Shown: positions 1-11,962 of the stretch, in pieces
Layout: each line of letters starts with the position of its first letter
How positions within the stretch are numbered: the first letter of the stretch is position 1
From: Fallopia convolvulus
Lineage: Eukaryota; Streptophyta; Magnoliopsida; Caryophyllales; Polygonaceae
DNA: 64,000 nt
Direction of reading: 5' to 3'
Assembly (NCBI GenBank): GCA_964016875.1
Contig: OZ024724.1
Span: 24,226,200-24,290,199, forward strand
Position numbers and translations under genes: made by a program
The notes under the pieces: model-generated
Seen by the model: only the letters and a program-made list of their open reading frames with translations
Database searches by the model: none
Told to the model about the DNA's origin: nothing

Positions 1-39
1 TGATTCCATGGCAAGAGAAGCGCACAACGCTCAATTCTA

Positions 40-393
40 ATGATGCCATTCTTCTTGATCTATTTTCGCAAGGAAAAGATCAATCTACTCCGGATAATGA
101 TCATGCACATGTGCAAGTGCGTTGACAAGGAGAGCCATGGACTTCGTTATGCTGTTGTGGTCAAGGAAATCATGAGAAAGAACGACGTTTACCACCCAAA
201 GGAGGAAGAAGAGCTCGGACTAGAGATGGACATGTCCAACATCCAAAGGATGAAGCACTCCCAGGAACTGCCTGAAGAAACGAAACAACAAGTGTTCCTC
301 GAACAAGGAGACTGCACCTCTGTGTTTCAAGCTCTCAATCATCTGTGTAGGGTCAATGAGGGAATCCTCGATGTTCTTCTAGACATCCAATAG
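40..393 (+). pseudogene. Envelope-like / plant-transposon-domain ORF fragment at the 3' end of element K
   Basis: A 117-codon open frame just upstream of an LTR. Its first half (residues about 5-50) has the hydrophobic-then-basic pattern seen in the envelope-like third ORF of SIRE- and Athila-type plant retroelements: a short FF.IYF segment, a KINLLRIMIMHM segment, then SHGLRYAVVVKEIMRKNDV. The rest is acidic and ends in a leucine-rich tail. Position directly before the spacer, purine tract and 3' LTR fits that role. The 5' part lies outside the window, so I cannot tell whether the full element was copia (SIRE) or gypsy (Athila) type. Function in plants is not established; I assign the class by pattern and position only. 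Confidence 0.45.
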
Positions 394-796
394 AAATTAC
401 CCACCTCCTCCTCCTCCAATCCATGAACAAGCCCCCTACAAAATTCTCCCTAGCTCATCTCACCTCCTCTCTAAATTCTTTAAGATGTTTGTATTTCCAT
501 GTTTGTATAAATTGTTTCTCTGAATGCATTTGGTATTATTCTCTAGTAATGATTGAGCTTTCCTTGCGTTCTCAATTAATGTCTTTTCCTAATCTTTTCG
601 ATGATGTCAAAAGGGGGAAGGACAAAATATGTGAGATGCGTATCTCACAAAATCTGCTAAGTAGGAACTGCATAACCACATAAGTGGAACTCCATACGAT
701 ATTTTGTCACACTAAGGGGCAACTTGCATGAGCATAAAATTAAATGAAACACTTGTCATTTTATTATGGGTTTGTCATCATCAAAAATGGGGAAAT
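394..796 (+). other. Element K 3' spacer and polypurine tract
   Basis: Non-coding spacer between the envelope-like ORF and the 3' LTR. It holds an AAAAGGGGGAAGGA purine stretch near 609-622, and ends with AAAAATGGGGAAA just before the LTR, which is the expected plus-strand primer (polypurine tract). Confidence 0.6.
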
Positions 797-1994
797 TGTT
801 GAGTCGGTGTTAGGAACTCACGTTCATTAACACTGGAACAACGTCCTCAGTTTTGAAAATGACAAATCCCATGGGAACTAATGCCAATTGCCAAAAGTAT
901 TTCAACACAATAGGTTGCAAGTCGCAAAGCAAAATACAGAGTTCCCAAACCATGGAAATTAATGCAACGGCGAAGAGAAAAGCTACCAACATCAAAAGAG
1001 AACATGTTACACGTCGCAAAGCAAAACACAGATCAACGATTTCCCAAACCATGGGAACTAATGCAACCATGAAAAGCGAGCGACTAACCTCAGAAGAAAA
1101 CTGAGTTACCGCACGATGGGGATTGGATGAGAAGAATAGGAATCCCTCAGAAGTCAAGAAGAGTTCCCAAGACAAGGGAACCAAGAAGACGAGAGTTCCC
1201 TTTGGATGGGAACTGGCGCATGCGTGAAAGTGACATTTCAGTACATTTTTACAGATCCTGTTTGTTTCAGACGAAATGGCGTCTCAGACTTAAGAAGACC
1301 ATCCAACGGTCCGGAACGATTCAAGAGTTGACAATTCAAATTCGAATCAAAGTCACATGTCAACCTTAAGAATCATACTTGGAGAGCAAGGAAAAAAGGC
1401 ATTTAGGACAAATGACTCTAGTGGATAAGGGTTTCTCATCACGCCTATTTAAGCCCTTCAATAGTCACCTTGCTGCTCACTTTTCACAATCATTAAATCC
1501 AAACACTAAAGAGTAGAGTTGAAGAGCCACTCAGGTAATGATCGTAAAGTTGGTGAAAAGTCCCCAGCGTCGAGCTAATCTCGACGATGTTGAAGAAGAT
1601 AAGAGTTCCTAGGTCTAGGGGAACTCTAGTGAAGAGACAAAAGAGAGAAAGAGGTTTGAGTTTCGCTTTGTATTTGATTGTGAGCATTCACCAAGTTAGG
1701 GTCGAGAGAATACATTAGTGTTGCCTAGGGACAGAGTGCTTGTAGGAACAAAGAAGTTTGTATTCTACCTTATAATCTAAAGGGAACTAAGCAAAAAAGA
1801 AAAGGTAACTCATTCGAAAATCCTCCAAGCAGTGGTAGAAGTTTACTCACGTGATTAGTTGATTGATGTGGGGTTCCTCTAAAATGGAATTGTCTCTATT
1901 GTTTTACTTACCTACATACTTACTCATTCTGCTGCGTGTGGGAATTGTTCAAAACAGTTCCCATAACTGATTTTGACTAACCTACAATCCAACA
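797..1994 (+). repeat. 3' LTR of element K (TGTTGAG...CCAACA), 1198 bp
   Basis: Begins TGTTGAG after a purine tract and ends TCCAACA, the canonical TG..CA pattern with short inverted ends TGTTG/CAACA. Its last 340 bp are clearly repeated at 48763-49101. A TATTTAAG box near 1446 precedes a likely transcript start. The LTR contains at least five inverted pairs of the form GTTCCC..GGGAAC (for example around 1050, 1173, 1195 and 1607). It interrupts the LTR of element N, which resumes at 1995. Confidence 0.85.
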
Positions 1995-2833
1995 AAATGC
2001 AATTGTAATTGAGTTGTGGAGGAGTGGAATGAGGGATATTAATGTGATTTTGATCGAATATTACGTGCTACTCTAAAACAAAACTAGAATCCTAGAACAA
2101 AGATATGACTCACTTTGCGTAGGGTTCTTGAAGGAGATTTGATAAGACCCACAAATCTGAATTTTATAAGTAAAACAAAGGATTTTATTACGCAAGAAAG
2201 TCAATTACAAAATAAAGGAAACAAGACAAAGAACTCATGGTTTTTCTTAATGTTCAAGGTGATCTTTCTAAGGAGACATCGACTCCTTTGAGTAGGCAAA
2301 ACTTGGCCACACAATGGCCTTTCATTATCCATCAATAACTTCAAATTTGGGAGCCCCAATGACCCTTGAGAGACGAGCCATTACTTCAACATTGATGATG
2401 GGAGCTATTAAGAAACGTGCCTAGGTGGTTGACTCGGAGGAAGCGCACCTGGTTGCCACCAACACACAAATCAGGCCACCATCACATTTGCTCTTCGCTC
2501 CATGGAACATGAGGCTTGTTTTGAGTCCCTCTTGTAGGGAACAAGCCCATGCCTGAGTAATTCGGTCCAAAAAGGGTGGATTGCCATGAGCTTGCCTAGT
2601 CACGGTGGTGGTATCGGCCGTGCAATAAGGTGTGCGATGCTCAACATCTTGTGTAGCCTTTTGAGCGGCACTTTTATGTTCCCCATGCATCATTTCATCC
2701 ATTAAGTCAGCACCAAAAAGGTAGTCCGAGGAAAGTGGTGGAGAATTGGTGGTGGCCCCTTGCATGGGCGCGTCGCAACCTTGGGTGTCGGTACCTTGGA
2801 CATCTTGTCCTTGATGTGGCGTGGTCACATCAT
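1995..2833 (-). repeat. 3' LTR of element N, truncated by K
   Basis: On the minus strand it starts TGATGTGACCACGCC after the purine tract and shares the AGATATGACTCAC segment with the LTRs of the A-F family. Its 3' end is missing where the K LTR begins. An open frame (2828-2421, minus) runs inside its U3; the internal frames of the relatives also read into U3. Confidence 0.65.
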
Positions 2834-3099
2834 CCTCCCTCCCTTAAAAAGGATTCATCCTCGAATCTAAATGCCCAATAAAATGGAGGATACCTGCATT
2901 TAAGAGCAACTATTTATATACGTATGTCAATGTAATAACAATCTTTCCAAGCTCAATATGATATAATGAGATGAATGCACCAACTACACCCTTTGTGGGT
3001 CTGACTCTACATGTATGACATATACCATAGTTTTTCCCAAATAGACATGTTATATTCGAACTCATGAAAACATGGAAACTACGCAATATTAGGCCTCGA

Positions 3100-4077
3100 T
3101 TTTATATTAGGCCTCGATGTCACAAAGTCATAAATAGGAGATGAAATTATTTGTGTAATTAAATGTGACATATCCAACACATATTCATGCTTATGGTTTA
3201 TAGAAGTGTAGGAAAGTGTCCTAAGAGATGCAATCTTAGGACAAGCAATCCTCCCGGACATGTTGTGGACAACTTCTAGTTCGAACTTCTTTGAGGTCGT
3301 TCTCTAAGATCCGAACTCGAAATTGAGTGATTCCAAGTCCCACTTGCAAATACAGAATCCTACTTGATGTCAAGTAAATTTCAGAAAAAAGGGCTAGAGA
3401 GTTGGGAGTTATGGCCGTTCTCCTCAGGCTGTGCAAAGGGATACGAGGAACACATTTCCTACATTAACCGAGAGAGAAAGATGGGCAACTCACCCAATTC
3501 TGTACGATCCATCACATTTTTACAAAAAATCAGAAGGTTAGAGTTACTCCCTTGAGTGTTAATTTCGACTTCATCGTTGTTCTCGTCAACTTGACCCTCA
3601 CCTTGGCATAAGAACGGTATGCATGACGGTACCTTGGGAGTCAAGTCGGTCCATGGTGTATCTATTGAATATCGAACTTCTCTTGATGATAGGCCAACAA
3701 GCATGTCGTGGTGGAGCTAGAACTGGATTCATGCTTCCTCCCCTTCTCGTTCTTTCTTTTTGTCTTTTGTAGCCACCTCAGTAGCATCATTATTCTTTTG
3801 ACTAGATGACTCACTTTTAGTACCCCTATTGAGTTGCTCTTTGATCTTCATCACATCTCCAATGACAAAGCACTCCTCAAGAGCTCGCTTGAGCTCTCAC
3901 CAAGTGTGGATCAATTGGAGTCCTTCACGTCTCTGAGTCTCCTTATGTTGTAACCACAAATGATAAGCAAATTCAGTGAAATGGACGGTGGCGACAACAA
4001 TCCTTCTCTATTCATCATAAGCATAATAGTCGAAGACGGTTTTGGACTTAGCTATTCAATCAAGACAAGCATCGGCA
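3100..4077 (-). pseudogene. Gag C-terminal and spacer coding remnant of element N
   Basis: Minus-strand frames here match the better preserved copy at 17632-16172: a decayed gag segment around 4070-3900 with the VFDYY..VVATVHF..FAY pattern of plant gypsy gag, a lysine/glutamate-rich stretch, then a conserved block ATPWTDL.PKVPSCIPFL (around 3650). Several stops and frameshifts interrupt it. The block is shared with all other members of this non-autonomous family in the window. Its role is unknown. The piece ends at the CCGGT duplication where solo LTR M inserted. Confidence 0.55.
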
Positions 4078-4566
4078 CCGGTTGATGCGACCCTAGGGTC
4101 AAAGGGGCGGATCTAGGCTCAAAACAGCCGGATCTTCTCCGACAATATTAATGGGGTAAATACGAGACCACAAAGTGGACTCACGGGCCTCTAATGCTCG
4201 TCGAAACGAGGGTGGGGCGAGGCAGGATCAAGGGCGAGAGAAAAGCGTTAGAAAGGGGTGACTCCCGGGCCAAAGGGAGCAGAATCTCGACCCAAGCTCT
4301 GGCTATTCAAATTGGACGTAAATAATAAAAGAGGGTGTGTCTCCTTTTTTTTGGTGAAATGAGAGTACTAGCTCTCTGATATTAGTAAGAAATTACATCT
4401 GAATCATCCTGGGGAGTGCTACCCCTTTTACATCATTAGAAAGAAGAGTGGATACCCCTTGAGGGGGTTCCGAAAGAACATGATAGCCTAAGGGAAAGTT
4501 ATGAGCGAAATTTGCGAGGGAATCCGCCACTCCATTGGCCTTCCGGAGGGAATGTCGAAACCGGAC

Positions 4567-6377
4567 TTACCAGTCTCTACTCAAGAAGCTTTGGCATCTT
4601 CGAACCAGGCTGGAGAGTGGGTGTGTCGGCCTAATCTTTGAGTTAAGCAGATCAATTACAATTTTTGATTCAGATTCGACTTCGACTCGGCGGTGGCCCT
4701 GACCCCAGGCAGTATGTAGCCCCATGTAGATTCCCCACAGTTCGGCCATTGGCACTGAACATTGGCCTAGATTGCAAATGAAGCCACCTACCCATCGTCC
4801 ATCATCATCCCGGAGTACACCTCCCGCTGCCGCTGCTGCATTGGTTCCGATTACGGAGCCATCAATGTTCAGTTTAATCCATCCCGTCGGTGTAAAGTCC
4901 TAGCGGATGAAGGTTTCTACCCTTGCTCTGATGCTTTTGCCTTGACTCCTGCGCTGTGCAGCAGCTTCAAGTTCTCGGGCTTGTCTGAGGATTAGTTCTT
5001 TCTTTTGTAACCCTGCAGCTGGGCGGCCAAATGTCCTATCATTCCGCCACCGCCACAACCACCAAGCCACAATCGCGAAGAGGCAAGGCTCATCCTTCTT
5101 CGTCCCCATTTTAGCTTCCCCCATTATGCACTTTCTGACCCAGTCTTGATGATCATTGTGGAAGAAATCCTCCTGATTATTGGGGGGTAGAAGCGATCTC
5201 CAGACCTCATCAGCAAACTTGCAATCACGAAGGAGGTAAGTCAGGGATTCTTCCTGGGTCCCACAAGAGTTGCACAGCGGGCTTACAGCCAGGTGCCGTC
5301 GAAATCTTTCTGCATTCGTGAGAACTATTCCTTTGATCACCGACCATAGGAAGTGTTTCATGTGTTCAGTAACTCCTAATTTCCAAACATGACGGAACAA
5401 CGACTCGATGGCATTATCCCCCAGACTTGGACTATCCATGGTGAGCATATTGTAGGTCGATTTGACTGTGTAGTCCCCATTCGAGGAGTAACCCCAGCTC
5501 AAAATGTCATGTATTCCTGGTTCCTCAGCTCTCCCGGTGCCGACGATTTTGAGAAGTTCACCAGTCGGGAGGTAAGCGGAGATTTCGTCCCATTTCCACC
5601 CATGTCCCGGCACCCAATAATATCTCCTTCACACATCTCCCTCCCTGGGATCTGGGTGCAATTGTTAAGTAGGGGTTTGTTCCCCAACCAGGCGTCCCCC
5701 CAGAATTTGACAGCGACCCCATCTCCAAGGTTCCATCTTGCCCCTTTGGAGATTACTTTACTAATACTGTGGTGGATCCCTGCCCAGGTGGACGAGCACC
5801 CCCTTTTCATTGATCTAGTGACCGTTACTCCATTGGCCACAAGTCCATACTTTGTTGTCATTAGGTCATCCCATATACCTCCCTCTTTATTAATTAGCCG
5901 CCAACCCAATTTTCCAAGGACCGCAAGGTTCATCTCCTTAGCATGCTTGATTCCGAGGCCTCCTCTCCCTTTTGGGGCGCATACATCCTCCCAAGCCACA
6001 AGGTGAATTCTTTTCTTGTCGTCACTGTCACCCCATATAAAAGCTCGATTAATCTGGTCAAGCTCGTCACAGGTATCTCTGGGAAGCTCAATCGTGTTCA
6101 TGAGATATGCAAGGACAGTAGATAAGACTGATTTGGTCAACGTCACCCACCCAGCAAAACATAGCACCGACTCTTCTCCTTTTGTCAGTTCTTTGGGGAC
6201 CACCGAATCACGCAAAAGGAGTGAAAAACGGTTTGTCGTTTGCTTTCGTTCATCCGAGGATCCTGCCACTTTCTTTTCTACCCTTTTTCCCGTTGCTCTC
6301 CTCGGTTTTCGGGCCACCATCATCCAGGGCCCTAGCTGGGATTCCAGTGGAAGATTTTTCTCCGCCGGAATGCTCAT
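4567..6377 (-). pseudogene. LINE ORF2 remnant: RT-adjacent zinc region and RNase H fragment
   Basis: Only the 3' third of ORF2 survives. The frame 6377-5499 starts with ORF1-like C-terminal sequence (SLLLRDSVVPKELTKGEES) and runs into the segment that follows the reverse transcriptase core (AGWVTLTKSVLS, then INRAFIWGDSDDKKRIHLVAWEDVC and GGLGIKHAKEMN). Frame 5613-4900 gives the zf-RVT region with W..L..KHFLW and CNSCGTQEESLTYLLRDC. Frame 4755-4567 is an RNase H fragment (ELWGIYMGL, VEVESESKIVIDLL). The endonuclease domain and the YADD-containing core are absent, so an internal deletion joined ORF1 to the ORF2 tail. Confidence 0.75.
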
Positions 6378-6404
6378 CTCCTTCTCCGGTGAGGACCTCT
6401 CATT

Positions 6405-7378
6405 TTACTCCGTGATGCCGCTAGTGCCCTTCTCCCGGTTTGTTGCGTTGCTTGGGGTCATGTTCCCTTTTGAACCTGAGCAAGGGCTCACGCCGGTCTG
6501 AACTTGTTCGTTTAAGGGACAACTCATCATCAAATGCCCATATCTGCCGCACCTAATACAAATCTCATTTAGTCCTTCACACTCAACTCTGATAGGCTCG
6601 ACGTTGACCAAAATTACACCATTTAGGGGGGCACCAAATCGAGTTCCACACATATTCTAGCATATTTTCCTCTGGTGGCTTGGAGAGTGTGTCGATCCAC
6701 CCGAAGAGGGCTTCCAATGCTAGAGGCGATGTGGCTAAGGACTCTCTCGTCGTACAAGATTATAGGGAGGTTGGAGAGCCTTACCCACGTGCAGACTGTG
6801 CTGATAACATCTTTATTTGGGTTGAAGACCGGCTCCCATTTCTTGACCATGAGGAATTGTCCAAACACACTCCAAGGGCCTCCGGTGAGTGCCACCCAGT
6901 AGTCATGCTCCTCCTCGAAGCGCACCACCGAGTATCCGCCATGGAGATCCATGATGACCATCTTGCCAATGGGGTGCCACATCTCTCTCAGTCTTCTTTC
7001 TAGGGCTTGGAATGCCACTTGTCGTCCAAGTAGCTTGATGACCACCGAGTTCACCCAGGCCTTCGCCAATGATTGAATAACCTCCGGGGCAATGGTGACA
7101 GAGGAAATGCCATTCTCCCCTCTAGGGTACTCTATACGGATATTGCTGGCTAGGAAACCGTCGTTGGTTGCGTCCTTCAGGACGGCAGGGAACCCTTGGG
7201 TGAGCTTTTCCTTGAAGGTGGGTGGGTTGGCCGGTTTTGGGGTTTCATTAGTGGTGTTTGGCATAGGGGCTTCAATCATGGGGGTATCCACCATTTGGGT
7301 CAACGGGGGGTCTGGTGGTTCTTGGGGTTTTGCGGCTGTCGGAGTTTCTAGGTTGAGGGGCGTTGGGTTTTTGGTCAT
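6405..7378 (-). pseudogene. LINE ORF1: DUF4283-type RNA-binding protein with CCHC zinc knuckle
   Basis: Nucleic-acid chaperone or coat protein of plant L1 elements. The N-terminus is proline-rich. The middle (residues about 90-250) has the DUF4283 pattern with IEYPRGENG, FQALERRLREMW and WEPVFNPNKD. The zinc knuckle reads CIRCGRYGHLMMSC, a C-x2-C-x4-H-x4-C site. The frame changes near 6640, so the two halves are in different frames: residues up to LDLVPP in one, FGAPLNGVILVNVEPIRVE onward in the other. The start at 7378 lies 46 bp inside the 5' end of the element. Confidence 0.75.
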
Positions 7379-7785
7379 GAGAGAGTTTTCCTAAACCCGC
7401 TATTCCATATATCCTTAAAATATAGTGTGGCTCCTTTATATAGAGGAGGCCACACAAAACCCTAGTTCTAATATGGGCGGTGGGCTAGGGTTAACTACAT
7501 GCTAGGCCCAACAACCAAGCCCATAATACTACTAATAGAAACTACTATAAATGGAAATGTGTAATCTAACCCTAATGGCCTAATGGGCCTTATAATAGCT
7601 TAATGGGCCGGTCTCTTAAGCATAAGAGAACGCACACCCAAAATAGTAAAGACGGAAAGTAAATGACGGAAATAGAAATAATAAATAAATGAGACTAAGT
7701 CCGAATCCAAGGGGGTGTCCAAGGTCTAGGTCAGCTTGGGTCCATAGGAGTTGGGTCTGAGGTAGGGTAGAGTCGCATCACCGGT

Positions 7786-8460
7786 GGTCCCGGAGAATGG
7801 TTGGATTTGGAGCTTGATGCCATGGTCGTGCTCCCTCCCTTGTTGAAGCTCAGCATGGTAAGCGAGCTGCGATGGTCAATGGTCGAGGGATGTGGGCGCG
7901 CCTTGCGCTAGTATCGTGGCGCCGTGAATGGGCATGCGCCGAGGAAACAAGTGGGTCGTGCCCGAGGGTGCTGATGATGGAATGGGAGTATAACCATAAG
8001 GATGGGTGCCATGATGCTCATTGCCTACATCGTTAGTTGATCTTGGCAACAGAATTTTATTAGGGAAAGTAGCAAATGGTGCAACAAGGTTTTGTCTTAC
8101 CCTAGTGGATGGCACATATGGTGGAAGAAAAGGTGGCTCCGAATAGGACCCTTGGGTCACTTGTTGCACCTAGGAGTTGGAGCCTTCTTCCAAATGGGCG
8201 GCGTGACTCACGACATGGAGGGGCTCGATGTGTGTGCCTTTGGAGGCCAAAGGGATGCCACGGTTGACACTAGAAACATTGTTGTCACTTTCTTGGATAA
8301 ACTCGTCAACTTTTGAGAGCCTTACATCAAATTGTGATAACCGTCCATCAACTTGAGACAACCCTCCATCCATCCCATCAAACCGAGTGCAAAATGATTG
8401 AAGGGTTTATTGCATCGATTGGATCATGGCTTCAACGGAAGTGGTCTCTTGTGGATCAAT
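7786..8460 (-). pseudogene. Gag N-terminal region of element N
   Basis: Minus-strand frames 8373-8170 and 8169-7876 match the N-terminal gag part of the copy at 18230-17535: a heptad-like segment (SQVDGRLSQFDVRLSKVDEF, likely coiled coil), then a proline-rich linker with GYTPIPS. A frame break separates the two pieces, and the M insertion at 7780 cuts the protein. The role would be RNA packaging and particle assembly. Confidence 0.6.
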
Positions 8461-8996
8461 ATTTTTGCCTGTATATGACATATTGCATATGCTATACCAA
8501 CAAGTACAAATCTGTACACACAATGGATAACACGAACCACACAAGCCAAACTCAACCTAGAAACAAAATATTACTCAACTTGCAAGTTCTAGGTTTCGGA
8601 TGACAATCAAGGTATGGCTCAAAGGCTCGACACACACAGTGACATGACAAAATATCACAAGCAACAATTTTGTGTAGAGCAAATTCGAATTAGGTGCTAC
8701 TAGGTACCAAAAACCTTTCAACAAACTTTTTCGTGCCAACCTCGGATTCTCTTTCTCATGGGGTCCGTCTTTTTCTAAGTCCGATTTCTTTTTCCTTTTG
8801 ATCGGATTCGACTTTTTCTAATACCCAAGCCTTTTCCTCTCCGATTCCGAATTTTATTTCTCTAGGCACCGTTGGGCCTCTCAGAAATCCAGCCCAAAAG
8901 AACGTCACAAGCCCAGGACGGTTGGCCCGAGTTGTTTGTTAGAGAGGAGAGCCGAAGAAGCAGTCAAGGCGTGGTGAAAATCTCCGATTCAGTAAT
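8461..8996 (-). other. Leader of element N passing into left part of element O LTR
   Basis: 8461-8870 is non-coding leader homologous to 18250-18640. From about 8874 (TGGGCCTCTCAG) the sequence departs from that relative. Joined to 25634-26024 across element G it would give a roughly 0.5-kb LTR ending next to the primer site of element O. This join is an inference. Confidence 0.4.
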
Positions 8997-10092
8997 TGAC
9001 TCGACTAAAGTCGTTGTTCCGAGATCAAAAATAATATTAACCCTATTTTACTAACTTAGTATAGCAAGCAAGCAAGGGGTCGAACCCAGGAGAATCGGTA
9101 TTTATAATAAATCAGCAAAGAACAAAGACATGGGTTTTGAGTTTAAGCAAGCAAACAGATTAAAGTTCAAATCAATTAAATAAAAGCAGAGTTTATTCAA
9201 TCAATTCCACATTTTTTAATCCTTCGATCATTGATTCATTCACTTTTCTATAATTCCTAGGTTCATTCCACTACTTATAAAAGATTTCCGCTTGTCCACT
9301 GTCCAACCGAAATTATGATATGAACAAGGACGCTTAATTCAAATCATGCAAAGTATTAAGGATAAAAGGATATCAAATTATGCAATCAAGCTACGAGTCT
9401 CATGCATAAATTAACAATCAAACACTCCTTCTTAATTCCAGTCCAAGGTCCTGGAAAAGAGTTGATTCAAGGATAAATAAGATTGCACAGACAACAATCA
9501 AACCTAATCTAAACAGTAGATCTAAGTCAATCAAACAAGTTGATCAGGCTCATAAAATCAAACATAAATCGTGGAATTAAAACAAGAGTTTTGATATTAG
9601 CCAAAGGATAGAAAAGTTACCAGAATCTCACGAATTCAATAAAAGGCTTCCTTGATCAAACAAACTCCAAGGAAGATTAGTTCTCCATAATAGCAGAAAT
9701 AAAAAATAGGTTAAAAGTAAAAGTAGTCTCTCTAAAAGTTATCCCCTCCAACTGAATACGTAAACTAGGTTTAAATACTAGAAACCTCGGAATAAAACTA
9801 GATATAATAATATAATAAAAAAGATAAAATAAAACGAAACGAAGTCGGCGCGGAAAAAGCCAACCCGCGAGCGCGGGGACACACCCGCGGGCGCGGGTCC
9901 TGCCCTCATCCGCCATCGCAGAATCGGATCCCACCGACGGCGCGGGTCGTAAGTCGTGATCGTGGGTCTTCAGACAGCTTTCTGGTGCCGATTTCGGAGG
10001 TGGTTTTGACCCACGTAAAGTTGGAATTTGAACTCACTGTACAAAAATTAATTGTAGCTCTTGGAGTTAGCTTTCCAATGATACCAAGGTCA
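8997..10092 (-). repeat. 3' LTR of element G, missing its U3 end
   Basis: Collinear with 24340-25410 of the 5' LTR, including GTCGAACCCA, the TTAAAGTTCAAATCAATTAA segment and the CCCGCGAGCGCGGG palindromes. It stops at 10092, where the GC-rich repeat begins; the remaining 210 bp or so of the LTR do not reappear after the nested complex. Confidence 0.8.
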
Positions 10093-10228
10093 TCCCCGCG
10101 GGGAACGAGGCGGGGAATCCCCGTCGGTTATCGGGTTGTTAACGAGGCCCGTCATTATAAAAAATATTTAAAACTTTAAAAAAATTGCAAATATCAAATT
10201 TAATAAAACAAATTTTAAATATCATTAT
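10093..10228. other. GC-rich CCCCG/CGGGG repeat, left flank of LTR complex
   Basis: Starts with dense CCCCGCGGGG and GGGGAATCCCCG words, then AT-rich sequence up to ATTAT (10224-10228). The right flank of the complex (21337-21636) has the same mix in mirror order, so the complex probably inserted into one copy of a fold-back, GC-ended repeat (possibly a hAT-like or MITE-like element). No clear terminal repeat could be paired. Confidence 0.4.
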
Positions 10229-11091
10229 TGATGTGATCCACCCCGAGGTCAATCAAGATTCCACTTCAAGCTTGTGTCGTCACTCTCGAGCCTCATGTTC
10301 AATTCTGTTTGCATCCAAATCTCTATTATATGTGTGGGATATATTTATTTATTGTAAATATTCTAGATTTATATTATTATATGAAAGTAATAAAGATGTA
10401 GTAGGTAAGGTGGTAGGTGAGGTTATAGGTAAGGTGGTAGGTCAGATGGTGGTAGGTGAATGTGAACACGAAGGGTTGTTTGCAACCCCATTTTGGGTGC
10501 CTATTTATAGGCATTTTGTTGCTCTTGTTCAAAGATGTTTTTGAAACCTAAAGAAAATGAAGCTTTTAGTTTTTCTTTGTAGTCTTGATCCACTCGTCCT
10601 TAAGGCTAGTGAATCCCCTTGGTTCGTGAGTCATATCGAGCCATCTTCAAGGATCCATTCAAGGTGAGTCATATCCTTGTTTGAATCCATAGTTTGTGGT
10701 TTTGGAGAGTGAGTCATATCTCTCTAATTTCACATCCATATCCATCACTTCATCTCATAAACAAACCCATCTCATTTGAATCCCCTTCCATTGCCACTCC
10801 ATCAATCTCATTCAAACTTCCATCGAAATCTCTCCTCGGTGGATTCTGCAGCACCTCAGTAAAATCAACATAACTTTCAATCTACGCATCACCTAGCTCT
10901 GATATTTTGAGGACTTCAACTAGACTCGTTGGTCTAACTCCTCGAGTTGGAATCACGAAATTCGGAGTACGGACCAGGGAGAACCATCCAGTTGAAGACA
11001 GACCAGTTTTCTTGGGGTTTGTTGTCGAATTCCTTGGAAGTCTAGGGGCCTTACCTTGCACTGTGGACGTCACAATCCTTGATTCTCATCA
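10229..11091 (+). repeat. LTR A (863 bp, TGATGTG..CATCA)
   Basis: First plus-strand LTR of the composite. Starts TGATGTGATCCACC, ends TTCTCATCA. It holds a GGTAGGTAAGGT-type short repeat (10405-10455) and a CTATTTATAGGCA TATA-like box near 10500. LTR B follows after only four bases. Confidence 0.9.
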
Positions 11092-11095
11092 TTGA

Positions 11096-11960
11096 TGATG
11101 TGATCCACCCCGAGGTCAATCAAGATTCCACTTCAAGCTGGTGTTGTCACTCTCGAGGTTCATGTTCAATTCCGTTTGCATCCAAATCTCAAATATATGT
11201 GTGGGATATATTTAATTACTGTAAATATTCTAGAATTTTATTATTATATGAAAGTAATAAAGATATATTAGGTAAGGTGGTAGGTGAGGTTGTAGGTAAG
11301 GTGGTAGGTAAGGTGGTGATAGGTGAATGTGAACACGAAGGGTTGTTTGCAACCCCATTTTGGGTGCCTATTTATAGGCATTTTGTTGCTCTTGTTTAAT
11401 CATGTTTGAAACCTAATGAAAATGAAGCTTTGAGTTTTTCTTTGTAGTCTTGATCCACTAGTCCTTAAGGCTAGTGAATCCCCTTGGTTCGTGAGACATA
11501 TCGAGCCATCTTCAAGGATCCATTCAAGGTGAGTCATATCCTTGTTTGAATCCATAGTTTGTGGTTTTGGAGAGTGAGTCATATCTCTCTAATTTCACAT
11601 CCATATCAATCACTTCATCTCATAAACAAACCCATCCCATTTGAATCCCCTTCCATTGCCACTCCATCAATCTCATTCAATTAAACTTCCATTGAAATCT
11701 CTCCTCGGTGGATTCTGCAGCACCTCAGTAAAATCAACATAACTTTCAATCTACGCATCACCTAGCTCTCATATTTTGAGGACTTCAACTAGACTTGTAG
11801 ATCTAACTCCTCGAGTTGGAATCACGAAATTCGGAGTCCGGACGAGGGAGAACCATCTAGTTGAAAACAGACTAGTTTTCTTGGGGTTTGTTATCGAATT
11901 CCTGAGAAGTCTAGGGGCCTTACCTTGCACTGTGAACGTCACGATCCTTGATTCTCATCA
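11096..11960 (+). repeat. LTR B (865 bp)
   Basis: Same family as LTR A and nearly identical to LTR C. Followed by the primer site at 11963-11974, so it acts as a 5' LTR. Confidence 0.9.
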
Positions 11961-11962
11961 TT

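Larger units (their letters stand above)
4346..7424 (-). mobile_element. Internally deleted L1-type LINE with target-site duplication
   Basis: Minus-strand non-LTR retrotransposon. The low-coordinate end is a T run (poly(A) tail read backwards) next to GTGTGTCTCCT (4335-4345); a near-identical GTGTGGCTCCT sits at the other end (7425-7435), which I take as the duplication. ORF1 (7378-6405) is followed by a fused remnant of ORF2 (6377-4567) that lacks the endonuclease and the reverse transcriptase core, so the copy is not autonomous. Confidence 0.8.
4083..7780. mobile_element. Solo LTR M (about 0.6 kb) carrying a nested LINE, target duplication CCGGT
   Basis: The ends are TGATGCGAC at 4083 and GTCGCATCA at 7780, a 9-bp perfect terminal inverted repeat of TG..CA type. 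CCGGT is found on both sides (4078-4082 and 7781-7785), and the flanks join to restore the gag of element N, as seen in the uninterrupted relative near 17560. After removing the LINE only about 600 bp remain and no coding sequence, so it is most simply a solo LTR. It contains the palindrome GACCCTAGGGTC near 4090. Confidence 0.75.
1995..8996 (-). mobile_element. Non-autonomous Ty3/gypsy-type element N (reverse), interrupted by M and a LINE
   Basis: Read on the minus strand this holds, in order: a leader, a gag-like region (8460-7786, then 4077-3700), a spacer coding region, a purine tract (2834-2850) and a 3' LTR. The same order and recognisable sequence recur at 15482-18250 (compare 2940-3260 with 16545-16880, and 8500-8870 with 18250-18640). 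No protease, reverse transcriptase or integrase is present. The left side is cut by the K LTR at 1995 and the right side by elements O and G near 8870-8996. Confidence 0.7.

Noticed and set aside
5389..6501. Long plus-strand ORFs opposite the LINE
   Set aside because: Shadows of the minus-strand ORF2 remnant, which has clear homology patterns.
11400..11582. Small minus-strand ORFs repeated at 11400 and 12819
   Set aside because: They are antisense to LTR U5 and repeat only because the LTR is repeated.
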